Source: Paraspadella gotoi
Taxonomy: Eukaryota > Chaetognatha
Direction of reading: 5' to 3'
Length of the DNA stretch: 64,000 nt
NCBI GenBank assembly: GCA_051294375.1
Contig: CM119268.1
Span: 20,316,531 to 20,380,530, forward strand
A program made the translations under genes and the position numbers. The first letter of the stretch is position 1, and every line of letters starts with the position of its first letter. Under the pieces are notes generated by a model. It searched no databases. It was not told the origin of the DNA and saw only the letters and a list, made by a program, of their open reading frames with translations. Shown here piece after piece: positions 12,669 through 23,823 of the stretch.

Positions 12669-15600
12669 GACGAAGAGGCGGAACTTCGCGCCACAATCGA
12701 GTCCTTCTCTCCTCGAGAGGGCGAACGCGGCGTCACCGGCTTCCGCTCTAAGCCCCCCCTCGGCGCTGAAGCGGCGTGGGGGGGCGTCAAGGGTGAGGGC
12801 GCCAACCCTTCTATCGTCGCACTCGCCGCCAAATGTTCAGAGTCCATCCTCAATCCCGATTATCTCCTCGGTTAGAAATAAGTTGACACCCCACTCTAAA
12901 ACTAAATATTCTCTGTTCGATTTTATAACATTTAATTATTTCAAATAGCCCCTGGTTCGAATCGCCCCACCCCACCTCAAATGTTACTATTTCTATATCT
13001 AGGTACAAGGCAGCGCGTGTTTCGTGGGCGAACTCTTGTTATTATATTTTTTTTCTGGTCACCTTCCTTCTCTTTCTCTCTTCCTGTCTCTACTTCCTCA
13101 CTTCCTCTTCTCTGCCCTCTGTCATCCTTCTTTCCCTCGTCTCAGACCAGCCAGTACAGAACGTTAATTGATCCATTAAAAAAACAATTTCCCGGTACTA
13201 AAAATAAGTGACGGAAAGCCAAAAAAGAAAGCCTCCCGAGTCCGTTCTCTCTATCCCCTTTTTTTTCCTACCCGCGACTTTTTATCGCAGGCCACGACAG
13301 TCGAGCGCCCTTCAAGCCGCGTATCGACGGACCGACGCCGTCCGCCGACGCCGAGGCGCCATCTGTCGGTTGCGAAACGAAAACAGTCAAAGAGACGGAA
13401 AACAAAACAAAAGGGGACGAAAAGGCGGAGAGAACGACCGTCGGATCCGGTGAGGGTTGAGTGCGTTGACGGGCGATTTTATCTCGCCAGACGGGCTAGA
13501 TTTTGGATCGCTTTAGCTTCTTTGTGACGTCGTTGTCGTCTGCATTGGCGTCACGTTTTTTTATCGTCGCAATCGCTAGCGTTTGCGACGATATTGTAAC
13601 ACTCTTGCGCATAAGTGGCGTCGGCGTTGTCGTCGTCGTCGTCGGCGTTCCAAATTATAGATCGCCTTTTTTATGATTAAATTTGGGTTTATGAAGCTGA
13701 AAATTTATATTCAGCTTCTCATCATCGATGTGCTTAAAATTGAGTCTGAACAGATATTAAATATGTTTTGTTTACGTTTTATCGAAACAAACAAATTTTC
13801 TCTTTTATTTTCATATTTCTCTCTCTCTCTTTTTTTTCTTTTAATTACATGTCTCTCTCCCTCTCTCTTTTCCCTATTCACTGATTCATAATCATAGGGA
13901 AAAAAACGAGTCTGCAGCTGGCTCTGCAGGGGCTTATTCATTTTCTCTATTTTTTCCTGATGCTTTTACTGCTGACTTTTGAGTCTGCAGCTGGCTCTGC
14001 AGGGGCTCTCTTTTTTTCTCTCTTCTCCTGCTGCTTCTGCTTCTGCTTTCTTTTCTCTCTCTCTCTCTTTCTCTTATTTTATTTTATTTTTATTTTAAAA
14101 AAAAATTGAATTGGGATTGAACTCGTAAAATTAGACATCGCATTCGTGCATGATATCATTTTGCAATAGTAATATCGGGTTTTTATTTCACTTTAGTCTT
14201 TACTTCACTTCGTCAGTCTGATTCAAGTTTCACTTTGTCTTTTGTCTGGGAATGCTGACAGTGTTTTCGATCAAACTGCTCGCTTATGCGTGCATAAAGT
14301 AAAACAAAAGTACCTTCAATAATGTTACTCCAGTCTTAGCACTTGCTAAAAATTAAACTCGAAAATAAGTTATTTTACTGTTTTATATTTATTCTTTTGA
14401 CAATGAAAAATTTTTTTTTTCTTTTTTTTCTTTTTTTTTTCAGAAACTGTAACTGTAAATTGACAATCGCAAAATAGAATTTTTCTTTCTGTTTATAAAT
14501 TAATTTTCTTTTTTTCCCCTTTCTATTCTTTCTTTCCTTTCCATTCTTTCTTTCCTTTCTATTCTTTCTTTCCTTTCTATTCTTTCTTTCCTTTCTATTC
14601 TTTCTTTCCTTTCTATTCTTTCTTTCCTTTCTATTCTTTTTTTTTATTCTTTCTTTCCTTTCTATTCTTTATTTATTTTTTTCTTCTTTTTCTTTGTTTA
14701 TAAATTTTTTTTTCAAATTTTATTTTTTTTATTATCAAAATTTGTCGTCAATCCAGATTTTTCTTATGCAATTGCGACGATCCTTATGCTTTTAAGATTT
14801 TTCTTATAAAGTTTTGACTGGGGCTTACAATTTTGTTTTTTTTTTAAATAAAACTACTACAAATAACGATAGATTTTTTATAAAAGTATGCGATCATCGT
14901 TAAAAATTTAGATATGCCTTCTCATCTTTAAGATCTTTGCAATTGTCATGTTTCATATGAAATTACAAGTATTTTTGTTTAATTTCTTTCTCATTATGAT
15001 TTACTGCAATATAAAATTATTTTTTATTAATATGAAAATTAGTATATAGAATACTATATTCTAATTTGCATATTGCAGTAAATCTCCCATAATGAAAGAA
15101 AATTCATACAAAAAATACTTGAATCAATATAAAACATATAATTTTAAAAGACCTTTTTGATGAGAAGCTATATCTAAATTTTAATATAAATAAAAATGCA
15201 CACTTTTATAACTTCCGATTAAAAAAAATTAACAATTTCTAATTGTAAACAATTGTAACATTTTTTTGTCTTTCTTTTTTTTTTAACATTAAAAAAAAAT
15301 AAAAAAAATTTTTGTAAGGCGCTGCCTCTTCTGATTCGTTTAAAAAACGAGTTCAGCTCTGCAGCGGTTGGACTGCTCTTTTTTTCTTTCTTTCTCTCTC
15401 TTTCTTGTTTTCTCATTCTCTCTCTCTCATACCTGCATTTGTTTGTTTTATTTATGATGAATGATTTATCGCATCAATGAATGATTTATCGCATCAATGA
15501 ATGACTATCATCGCATCAATGAATGACTATCATCACATCAATGGTTATCAGCGCATCAATTTTTTTGTTTTTATTTTTTATTTCCTTCTTTTTTTCCTCT

Positions 15601-17671
15601 TCCTCCTCTTCTTCCTCCTCTTCTCATTCTGTCTTAACTTCACAATTCACGACACATCGACGTTTTCTTCGTCTCTCACTTCTTTTTTTTCTCCAGATTT
15701 TTTCATTAATTTTTTTTATAGTAACGTCTGGCGAGATCACTATTATTTTAAGATTTTTTTTTTACTTTCTCTGTGTCCTTCGTGTTTTTTTTTCTGGCCC
15801 TTTCGCCTTTGGAACATTTTCCATTTGCTCCTTCCCTTTCTGCGTTTAACCGATTCACTCTCAACTTGCCATCTCCATATATTTTCCAACCCACATTCAG
15901 TGAACTTGCATGCATTTGCTCTTTCTCTTCTTGTCTTTTCCCTTTCTCACACCGATTCATAATTCTGAGGTTCCAAACTCTTACCTTTTTTCCTTTTTAA
16001 CTACTAGTTCGATTTTGATCGATTTACGTATTTCCCATATTATTATTTGGTTTTTAAAATAAGGTGATTTAATGCAGTTTGAATTTTTTTATAATGCTAG
16101 CAACAGAACAGTGGAGCAGAATTAAAAGTCGCAATGAATTGATTGTAATAACGTCATAAACTTGATTGTGTCCCCGAGACCCGTAAATGTTTAAAACGCG
16201 CTCTCTTTTTCCGAGTAATGGAGGCGCGTTTTATCTTGACTGGTAAACAAATCCTGCTCTCTTTCGCGTTTTACTGTCCTCATATGGGCCCTGCAAGGAA
16301 AGGCTCAGTTTGATGAATTATTACGAATGGAAATCAACAAGGGGGAAGGGGGTCGGAGGGAGGGGATTTAGAAACACTTTGACTTTCCAATTTTCCCAAT
16401 CGAATTTTTGCAGAGCGCGTTAAAGGACCATGAGTCAATTTTCGCCTTAGAATTTTTCAAGAAAAAGGAAAAGATGACTTATTCTTTGCTGGCTCATCAG
16501 TTATCCTTAATTACAACCTACTTCATTTGCTTTTTTCTTCCCGTATTTCCTTCTGGCTTCTCCCATGTATGCATTTTTCCTTATCGTCCCTATTGTCTTC
16601 TTCCCTGCCAAAATGACCTATTTCTCTCTCATCCCCTGTTTTACAGCGGCTTCGTCGATGCGAAGGTTCGAGCCTCTGACGGTCGACGTGACCCCCCCGG
16701 CCGTTGAAACCGGCCATCCCCGTCCCTCGCCCCACCAGCCCGGGCGCCGTTCCGTCCGTGGCGCCCCTGGCTCCCTCCTTCGCGCCGTAGACGAGATGGA
16801 GACCCGATCGCCGGCCTCTTCCCACTTTTCCGGTGAGAATACCCTGCATCCTCTTCGATGGGGAAGGGTTAGGGCTTTACCGATTCTCTTCTTCATATGG
16901 CATTTTCCTATATGTTAGGTTATAGAAAATAGAAACTTTGTGTAACGTTAAATTCATTTTTTAGTCCTAATATTAAGTTTTCGATTGATATCTTTTGTAG
17001 GTAGTTATAACTACTTTTCAATAAAATTGCTAAATATTAACAGCTTAGCTTTCAATTCATATATTGAGCGCAAACCAGGGATAAAAAAAAACCCGGCCTG
17101 GATGAAGCAACAAAACGAGGCAACAGGAAAAAAGAGGAAATCACCGCTCGTTATCTTTGTGAAGGAGGGGGGGGGAAGCGGACAGAAGGATGAAGGGTGG
17201 GAAGGCGATTGCGGGAAGATTGCCTCTCATGATTCCGCCCCGCCCAATCGATTATTGATAACTCCTTCCGTTATAGATTATAATTCCCCGCCTCCGCTCG
17301 CGAGCCTCATTTTTCTTTTTCTATCAGGATTATCTTCTCCGCGGAAGCACACCATAATTCTCAAGTCGGAGAAGATGAAGGGGTTGAAGGAGCTCTTCCT
17401 CGCATCGGGTAAGGATACTTGTCTTTCAATGTTTTATTTGTCAGTTGGTTAAACTGGTGAAAGTTAATGGTATATAGATGCCCAAAAAAATTTCATTAAA
17501 TTTATATTTTTGTTTATCTCACTCTCACTGCAATCAGTCGGAAAACTGAACACAAGCGCCATCAAACTGCAGTTGACGGCGCAGTCCCAAGTGGTCATGT
17601 CTTCAAAGCGGAAGTCGCGAGGTGGGGCCGAGGACCTGGGTCGCGCCGCTAAACGATCTAGGCGAGAGTGA
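12669..17671 (+). CDS. Unrecognised protein with basic C-terminus, 3' part (five exons)
   Basis: Five exons form one continuous frame: 12669-12870, 13291-13449, 16647-16832, 17328-17408 and 17538-17671 (TGA). All four introns are GT-AG and phase 1, and exon codons end mostly in C or G. The first exon starts directly after an in-frame TAG and an acceptor, so it is internal and the N-terminus is missing. Visible parts are an acidic start (DEEAELRATIESF), a Ser/Pro/Arg-rich middle, a Lys-rich stretch (SPRKHTIILKSEKMKGLKEL), the segment TSAIKLQLTAQSQV, and a tail rich in Lys/Arg (MSSKRKSR ... KRSRRE*) that looks like a nuclear localisation signal. I do not recognise the family; a nuclear, largely disordered protein is an inference from composition. 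About 253 residues are covered. Confidence 0.75.
13583..14800 (+). repeat. Dispersed repeat family R1, copy 1
   Basis: Begins GCGACGATATTGTAAC and runs through a GTC-rich patch, 'gatcgccttttttatgatt', two copies of TGCAGCTGGCTCTGCAGGGG, CT-rich tracts and 'catcgcattcgtgcatg', ending near 'ttatgcttttaagattttt'. The same order is seen at 26510-27325, 42425-44260, 51818-52530 and 57410-58165. It has no conserved open frame. This copy lies in the intron between exons 2 and 3 of the unrecognised gene. Confidence 0.75.
14520..14690. repeat. TTCTTTCTTTCCTTTCTAT-type tandem repeat
   Basis: About seven near-identical copies of an 18-20 bp pyrimidine unit inside the R1 copy. Confidence 0.9.
14885..15215. 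repeat. AT-rich inverted repeat (foldback)
   Basis: The left arm (about 14885-15025) and right arm (about 15065-15215) are imperfect reverse complements around 'atttactgcaatat', with 'aatttagatat' and 'cttctcatc' in both arms. The 'ggcttctcatcatt' portion also occurs near 22453. Probably a MITE-like element. Confidence 0.65.
15340..15770 (+). repeat. Dispersed repeat containing a 22-bp minisatellite
   Basis: Starts with 'gattcgtttaaaaaacgagt' and 'ctctgcagcgg', then tandem units of ATCGCATCAATGAATGACTATC at about 15465-15560. It ends with 'taacgtctggcgagatcact' and 'ttaagattttttttt'. The same order, with more minisatellite units, is found at 23490-24495. Long open frames here are artefacts of CT-rich sequence. 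Confidence 0.7.
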
Positions 17672-18620
17672 CGACTCCTGGGAGAAAATCTTCTCCCTCT
17701 ACCATCGTTCCCCGTCCCTTTTCCCCCGGTCTTCTCACTCTTTCCCCTCGTCCACCGATTATTTGCACTCAACTATATAAAGTACTCATTCTTTGAAAAC
17801 ACTGTGATGAAGTTTTTCTCCTAAAAAAAAAGAAAAAATTCCCGGCGACAATTTCTGCATGAAGATCGCCCTACGTTTATTCTGACGATTTGCGCGGCTG
17901 TTAATTTTAACTTTTCAACTGATGGAATATCAGTGACAGAATATGCCCGTCATGGCTCCGCGAGGCTCCAAGCGACGAGAACATTTTTTTTGTCTTTTAT
18001 TTTGCGACTTTTTTTTTTCTTTATCCAGTTTTGCGAAACCAGTTACGGTGTTTTTTCTTCTAGTATTTAGCTTAAAACTTCTAGAGATATATTTCGTTAC
18101 TCAACTAATAATTAATTTAATATATTTGGAAGATTCTCTAATCGTTTCTTCGGTCAATTTTATTAATTAATTTTACCGCTGCCTTGAATACGTTCCATCG
18201 CGTAACCGACTATTAACCGTTCTATTATTTTAGCATTGTAGGAAAAAATAGAGATGCTTAATCAGTAAATGACAATGTCTTTTTCGGCCATCTTTAAGGC
18301 CAGGGATCAGTCAATTTAAACATTACGAGAACTTAATATACTATATTAAATACCCCTTCGCATCTCTCTCGTAAGTATTCCAGAAAAAATGAATGGATTT
18401 TTTCCAAAATTTGGAATATAAATATATTTTACTTTTTTTTCTCGGTAAACCGAGAATTTTGAGTAAAAACTGATTCTTTATGCTCAATTTTTACAACCAT
18501 TTTTCTTCTTTTGGTAAAGACTGATTCTATGGAGAAAATTCCGAGTTGTAATGACGTCATCACACGTCTCGACTATGATGTTGTGTATCTGGCTAAAGTC
18601 AAAAGTACAGAGTTTAAAAA
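17672..18620. other. Intergenic stretch; possible start codon context at 17943
   Basis: An ATG at 17943 opens a short Arg/Lys-rich stretch (MPVMAPRGSKRRE) with coding-like codons that then runs into T-rich sequence. It might be the first exon of the downstream zinc-finger gene, but no good donor follows. Otherwise AT-rich without recognisable content. Confidence 0.3.
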
Positions 18621-18624
18621 GAAC

Positions 18625-21600
18625 AAGTTTCAGCAAACAATGTCGGATCTGCCTACGATATAAGCTAATTCGATGATAAATTTGACTTTCAATTTGTGAT
18701 CTTCACAGATCATAACCAATCGTAACATAAAAAATCATAACAGACCTCATAATAAATTTATGAATTATTACCAGAAGCTGACATAATTTGGTCAACTTAC
18801 ATAATTTGGTCAACTGGCATAATTTGGTCAATCAATCAATCTGAGAGATAACAAAAGAGAAATTTTTAAAAATTCAAATAAATGTGTCCTTTGGTTTTCT
18901 ATTTTAAATTCTTTTCCAATCCTATGATTCCATCAAAAATTAATATCCAGCTTAATCACATAATTTCCTGCCCACACACAAAATTTTGTTTCAATTTATC
19001 TATCCAATTTTTAATATATATAATAATTCTAAGTAAATTTATTTTTTGTATTTTCCATTTAAGAGGAAGGGTCATTCACCACACTAATACATCGAGAAAT
19101 ACATTATAGTCATCAGTAATCATAAAAAAAATGTTTTTATTTATATGTAAACATTCTGTTTTCAATCTTTTTTTTTTCAATAATAACAAAATTATTAAGT
19201 TAAATGGGTAAGCACATTTTTTAAAGATTTGTTTTTCAATCTGGTTGTGAAAAAATTATAGGTAAGAAGTTTAGAGACAGTTTTAGTTTAGTTTTGACAA
19301 CGATTTTTATTTAATTCAAAACATACATGTTTTGGCTTCATTTCAAGCTTTCATCAGCGTTGAAGGCTTGAAATGAAGCCGAAACATGTCTGTTTTGAAT
19401 TAAATAAAAATCGTTGTCAAAACTAAACTCACTGTCTCTAATCGTCCCAAACAATGAAAAGAAAGGATTTATATCACAAGGTAAGAAGTTAAAACACGGT
19501 AAGGGATAATTTAGGAGAGAATTAAACAATTAATCTTGTTACTCTGTTGGTTTTCCAGTCTTGAACAAAAACTTCAGTTAAATAGATGGTAAAGAAATTC
19601 GAGCTCCAATGAATCTACACTGAATTTGAAGAGTTGCAGCCTAAACGACTGCAATAATATTGATTTAAAAATTTGATTAGCAATCTTAAAAACATTTGTA
19701 AAAATGTAATAGAAACATTTTGATAAACGCGTTCTAGTTAGGAAGAATTAAGGGTTAAAGTTTAAAAACATTTCATTTTCAAGGATACAAGTTGAAATTT
19801 AAAAATGTCTCTCTATTACATTTTTCTAATTCAGTAATAAAAAAAATCATAAAAAATATCAGATGGATTGGCTTTTTCGTTTGACCTGCAACTCTTCAGA
19901 TAAGTTTCTTTTATTTTAAATTATAATTAAAACCGATATAAAATGGCATAGAATGCATCAATTGTTTAAAGTGAATACATTTTCGGAATCAACAGGAGCT
20001 CAGCCTTTTGAATCTGAACTCCATTTTGGCATATTTTGAAGTTGATATGAATGACCCTTTTTCTTAAAATCATTTCCACTCGCACGATTCCATCAAAACT
20101 TTATATCCAACTCAAACTTCCCTAACCACACACAAAATTTTATTCTAATCCATCCATCCAATCACGGGTAATTGGAGTTTAATGAAAAGTTGGGATGGAC
20201 CTTCAGACAGAAGGATGGACGGACGGACATCGTTTTTTTTTGCATAATTTATTATAATTCAATGTTCTGACATGATTTAAGTAAATGCCCATCAAAATTG
20301 AGGGGGCGGACCGACGAACCGACAAAGTGGATTATAGAGTCAGGATATGCTGATAAGCAGATCTGACTAAAAATAAACAAAAAGAGTTAGAGCTCAAACC
20401 ATTCGACGAAATATTTAAAAAAAAATATTTTAGGGAAGAGTATTAAAGTGGGAGAAAAGTTACGAGAGGGATTTTGGAAATTGTTTTTTGTATTTACATT
20501 TTAATCATTGAAAATTTTTTTTAGTCAGATCTGCTTATCACCAGATCCCGACTCTATATAATACACTTTGTCGGTCCATCCCCTCAATCTTGTCGGGCAT
20601 TCACTTATATCATGTCAGAATATCGAATTATGATAAATTATGCAAAAAAAAAAAATGTCCATCCATCCCACCTTAGCAAAAAACTAATTGCTCGTGATTG
20701 GATGGATGGATTAGAATGAAATTGTGTGTTGGTAGGGAAGTGTGTGATTGAGCTGGATATAAAGTTTCGATAAAATCGTGCGAGTGGAAATGAGTTTAAA
20801 TGGAAAAAACAAAAAAATATATTTCACTGTTTGAATGTCAATAACTCCTGTGTGGACAGGGCGATTGACTTGAAATTTTGTGTTTGAATTTGTGATGGAA
20901 GTGTCTGAGTGGAAATGAGTTTAAATGGAAAAAACAAAAAACCTGTTTCACTAATTGATTAATGATTATGCTTCTTTTTATTTTTATATTAAATGTAAAT
21001 GCAAGACGAATTAATTAATCATATAATTATTCAGTTAATTAATCAATTAGTCAATTAATTAATAAATGAAATAAATTAATTGGTCAATTAATCAAAAAAT
21101 TATTCAATCAATCAATTTATTTAGTTACCTATTAATTTATTATTCAATCAATCAGTTTATTTATAAATTAATTAATTATTTAATCAATCAATCAAGTCAA
21201 TCGTTATTGGCATTATTGTCGTCGTCGCCATCATCGTCGTCGTTGCTTTTGTTGTGATCAGTGATGAAAAGACCTAAAAACATTTCAGATCAAATTAATT
21301 AATTAATTAATATATAAACTAAAATAATAATTTAATTAATAATCTAATAATGTAATTTGATCTGAAATGTTTGTTTTTAGGTCTTTCCGTCACTGACCAC
21401 GACAAAAGCAACGATGACGATGATGGCGATGACGACAATAACAATTATAATTTTAGTTTATACAGTTTATATTAATTAATTAATTAATTACCGCTAATGA
21501 TCGTGGGCAGATCCGACATTGTTTGCTCAAACTTGTTTTCTTATGAAGGAAAGGAAAATCCCTCTCGTAACTTTTGAACCCTTGGCCTAAAGTAAATTTT

Positions 21601-21790
21601 TTTAAAAATCCCATAAAAATCCGCTTCTCCGTTTGGACTCCAACTCTACCGATAGGTGTCTTTTATTTTATATAGTAATAAAAAGTTCGAATCAATGGCA
21701 ACGGATTTTAAAAAAAGAAAAAGTGTATACATTTTCGGAATCGTCAGAAGGTCTACTTTCTGAATATCTGCTCTGTTTCAGTGTCTTTCG
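18625..21790. repeat. Composite inverted-repeat complex
   Basis: Nested structure. 'caaacaatgtcggatctgcc' near 18636 is repeated inverted near 21505. Arms at about 20065-20372 and 20520-20830 are reverse complements through 'gcagatctgacta', 'gcataatttat' and 'ccatccatcc'. Segments at about 19840-20040 and 21600-21790 are direct relatives ('acattttcggaatc'). A palindrome at 21205-21442 has GTCGTCG-rich ends and an ATTAATTAATTA centre. No coding content. It looks like several related foldback elements inserted into each other. Confidence 0.65.
19275..19437. repeat. Near-perfect hairpin element with hammerhead-like core
   Basis: Two arms of about 80 bp meet near 19355. The right arm reads TTGAAGGC-loop-GCCGAAACATGTC followed by an A/T-rich tail. 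Read on the minus strand, the left arm gives CGCTGATGA-AAGC-loop-GAAGCC-AAAACATGT. The conserved CTGATGA and GAAAC boxes around a stem, with a self-complementary ACATGT, resemble a hammerhead core with a very short stem III. Confidence 0.65.
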
Positions 21791-22475
21791 AAGTTTAAAT
21801 TGAGTGATCCCTTGTCTTAAGAATCATGCTCCTCATAAGAGATACATAGTATAGAGAAAGAGGAATAAGGAAAAGAAAAATAGAGGAAAAAGTCAAAGCT
21901 TTTTTAATTTTCCAAAAGTAAATATTTTCTTCTTTTCAACTTTAATTTATTAAAAAAAACTTTTTCCTTTTCGGTTTCCCTATAGAAGGTCTGGAGCGTG
22001 ATTTTGGGCGAATACCGTTTATTCGTATGAGCTTGCAGAAAGGGAAATTGTGATTTTATTTCAACTCTTGCTATTTTTAATAATGTTTCCATTTGTTTAC
22101 ATTTATTTTAATTAATTAAATGGATGAATGCGATTGATACCGCGTTTTGAAAATTTTGTTACTGCTAAAATGACAGTTTTATCTTTTTTTAAAATTGTAG
22201 CGATATTGTAAATTTGTGTAATTTTGTGATAAAATCTCCTCTATCAATTTTTGAAACTCAATTATAATTTATTACTGGAAATTTTACAGTCAGCAATTTT
22301 TTTTTTATCTCACCAGACGGGCGAATTCCAGACTTGGGCGAGATGTTAATTCGTTTGCCTCTTTTGACCGTCGTTGTCGTTATTGTAGTCACGCTGTTTT
22401 AACATTAAAAATAGCTCAAGTGTGTAACCATAGGAAGCTGAAAATTTAGATATGGCTTCTCATCATTGAGGTTTT

Positions 22476-23175
22476 TTAAATTATTATCCTAAATTCGCCT
22501 CCTGTATAGCTTGATGAAACTCAGCTCATCCCATTGGTTTGGACAGCTAAGAACTCGTTCACCAACCGTGAGTTCCGGGTTCAATCCCCTCACGGACACG
22601 TTGGTTAAAGTGATGGTGTCAGCATAAACACGCCAGTAACATAGGGTGGTCACTGCAGGTCCAAAGCCCTGAGCGCCATCTGTCGGGAGATGCTTCACTC
22701 CCTGGGCATCACACATGTCTCCCCGTTGCCATAAGTAGTCCTATTATCGAACACACCACCGCTGCTTACTGTCGCTCACGTTATCGCTTAAGGGTATTCA
22801 TCCCATGCCTATGCCCTACTTCTTGCTCGCTCTTTAACTGTGGCAATGAGTCTGACTACTCTCAAGACAGTCATTCTGGGCTTGAGGACCCCAGTGTGCT
22901 GTCTTGGGGGGGGCATGTATGGAGAATCTTAAATTTGCCTCCCGTATAGCTTAGTGAAACTCAGATCGTCCCATTGCTTTGGACAGCTCGTTCACTCGTT
23001 CACCAACTGTGAGTTCCAGGTTCAATCCCCTCACGGACACGCTGGTTAAAGTGTAATGGTATCGGCATAAACACGCCAGTGATATGGGGTGGTAACTGCA
23101 GGTCCAAAGCCCTAAGCGCCAGCTGTTGGGAGATACTTCACACCCTGGGCATCACACATGTTTCCCCGTTGCTAT
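22476..23175 (+). mobile_element. Miniature LTR retrotransposon TRIM-3
   Basis: Two direct repeats of about 258 bp (about 22476-22733 and 22918-23175) share 'cgcctcctgtatagctt', 'gtgagttccgggttcaatcc', 'ccctcacggacacg' and 'gggcatcacacatgt'. They flank only about 184 bp of non-coding internal sequence, which ends in a G-rich polypurine-like tract (TTGGGGGGGG) just before the second repeat. Each LTR carries a box-B-type motif GGTTCAATCCC within a tRNA-like segment. No protease, RT or integrase fits in this space, so the element is non-autonomous. Confidence 0.7.
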
Positions 23176-23576
23176 ATATGTTTCATATTCCTACACGTTT
23201 TTATTTACAAAACAATTTTTATATATATAGACGAGTTCAGCTATGCAGCAGCTGTACAAAAATAATTAAAGTTGTAAAGAAGAAATTATGATAAGTCAAT
23301 CATTAATTATTTATCTATTAATTGAACCACAAACAAATATACCAATGTAAAATATTAATATTAAACCTTTAGGCAATATAACAAAAATTAATCTAAGCTT
23401 AATACGAATATGACAATATGCAAATGAGATTGAAGAACTTGATCTCATTTGAGATTATCTACAAATTAATCTGTTTTCCGTCGCAGCTTCTTCTGATTCG
23501 TCTAAAAACGAGTTTGCTCTGCAGCGGCTGTCCAGCTTCTCTCTAACTCATATACGCATTTGTTGGTTTTATTTAA

Positions 23577-23822
23577 GATGAATAACTATCATCGCATCAA
23601 TGAATGACTATCATCACATCAATGACTATCATCGCATCAATGAATGACTATCATCGCATCAATGAATGACTATCATCGCATCAATGAATGATTATTATCG
23701 CATCAATGAATGATTATCATCGCATCAATAAATGATTATCATCGCATCAATAAATGATTATCATCGCATCAATGAATGATTATCATCGCATCAATGAATG
23801 ATTATCATCTCATCAATGAATG
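23577..23822. repeat. 22-bp minisatellite
   Basis: About eleven units of ATCATCGCATCAATGAATGA(C/T)T, with no spacer of changing sequence between units. Confidence 0.95.
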
Positions 23823-23823
23823 A

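Noticed and set aside
12981-13211. Extra exon at 13008 (TRQRVFRGRTL) in the unrecognised gene
   Set aside because: Phase would fit, but the donor is poor and the direct join 12870 to 13291 already gives a continuous coding-like frame.
23577-23822. CRISPR-like array
   Set aside because: Direct tandem 22-bp units without unique spacers, in a eukaryotic context; it is a minisatellite.
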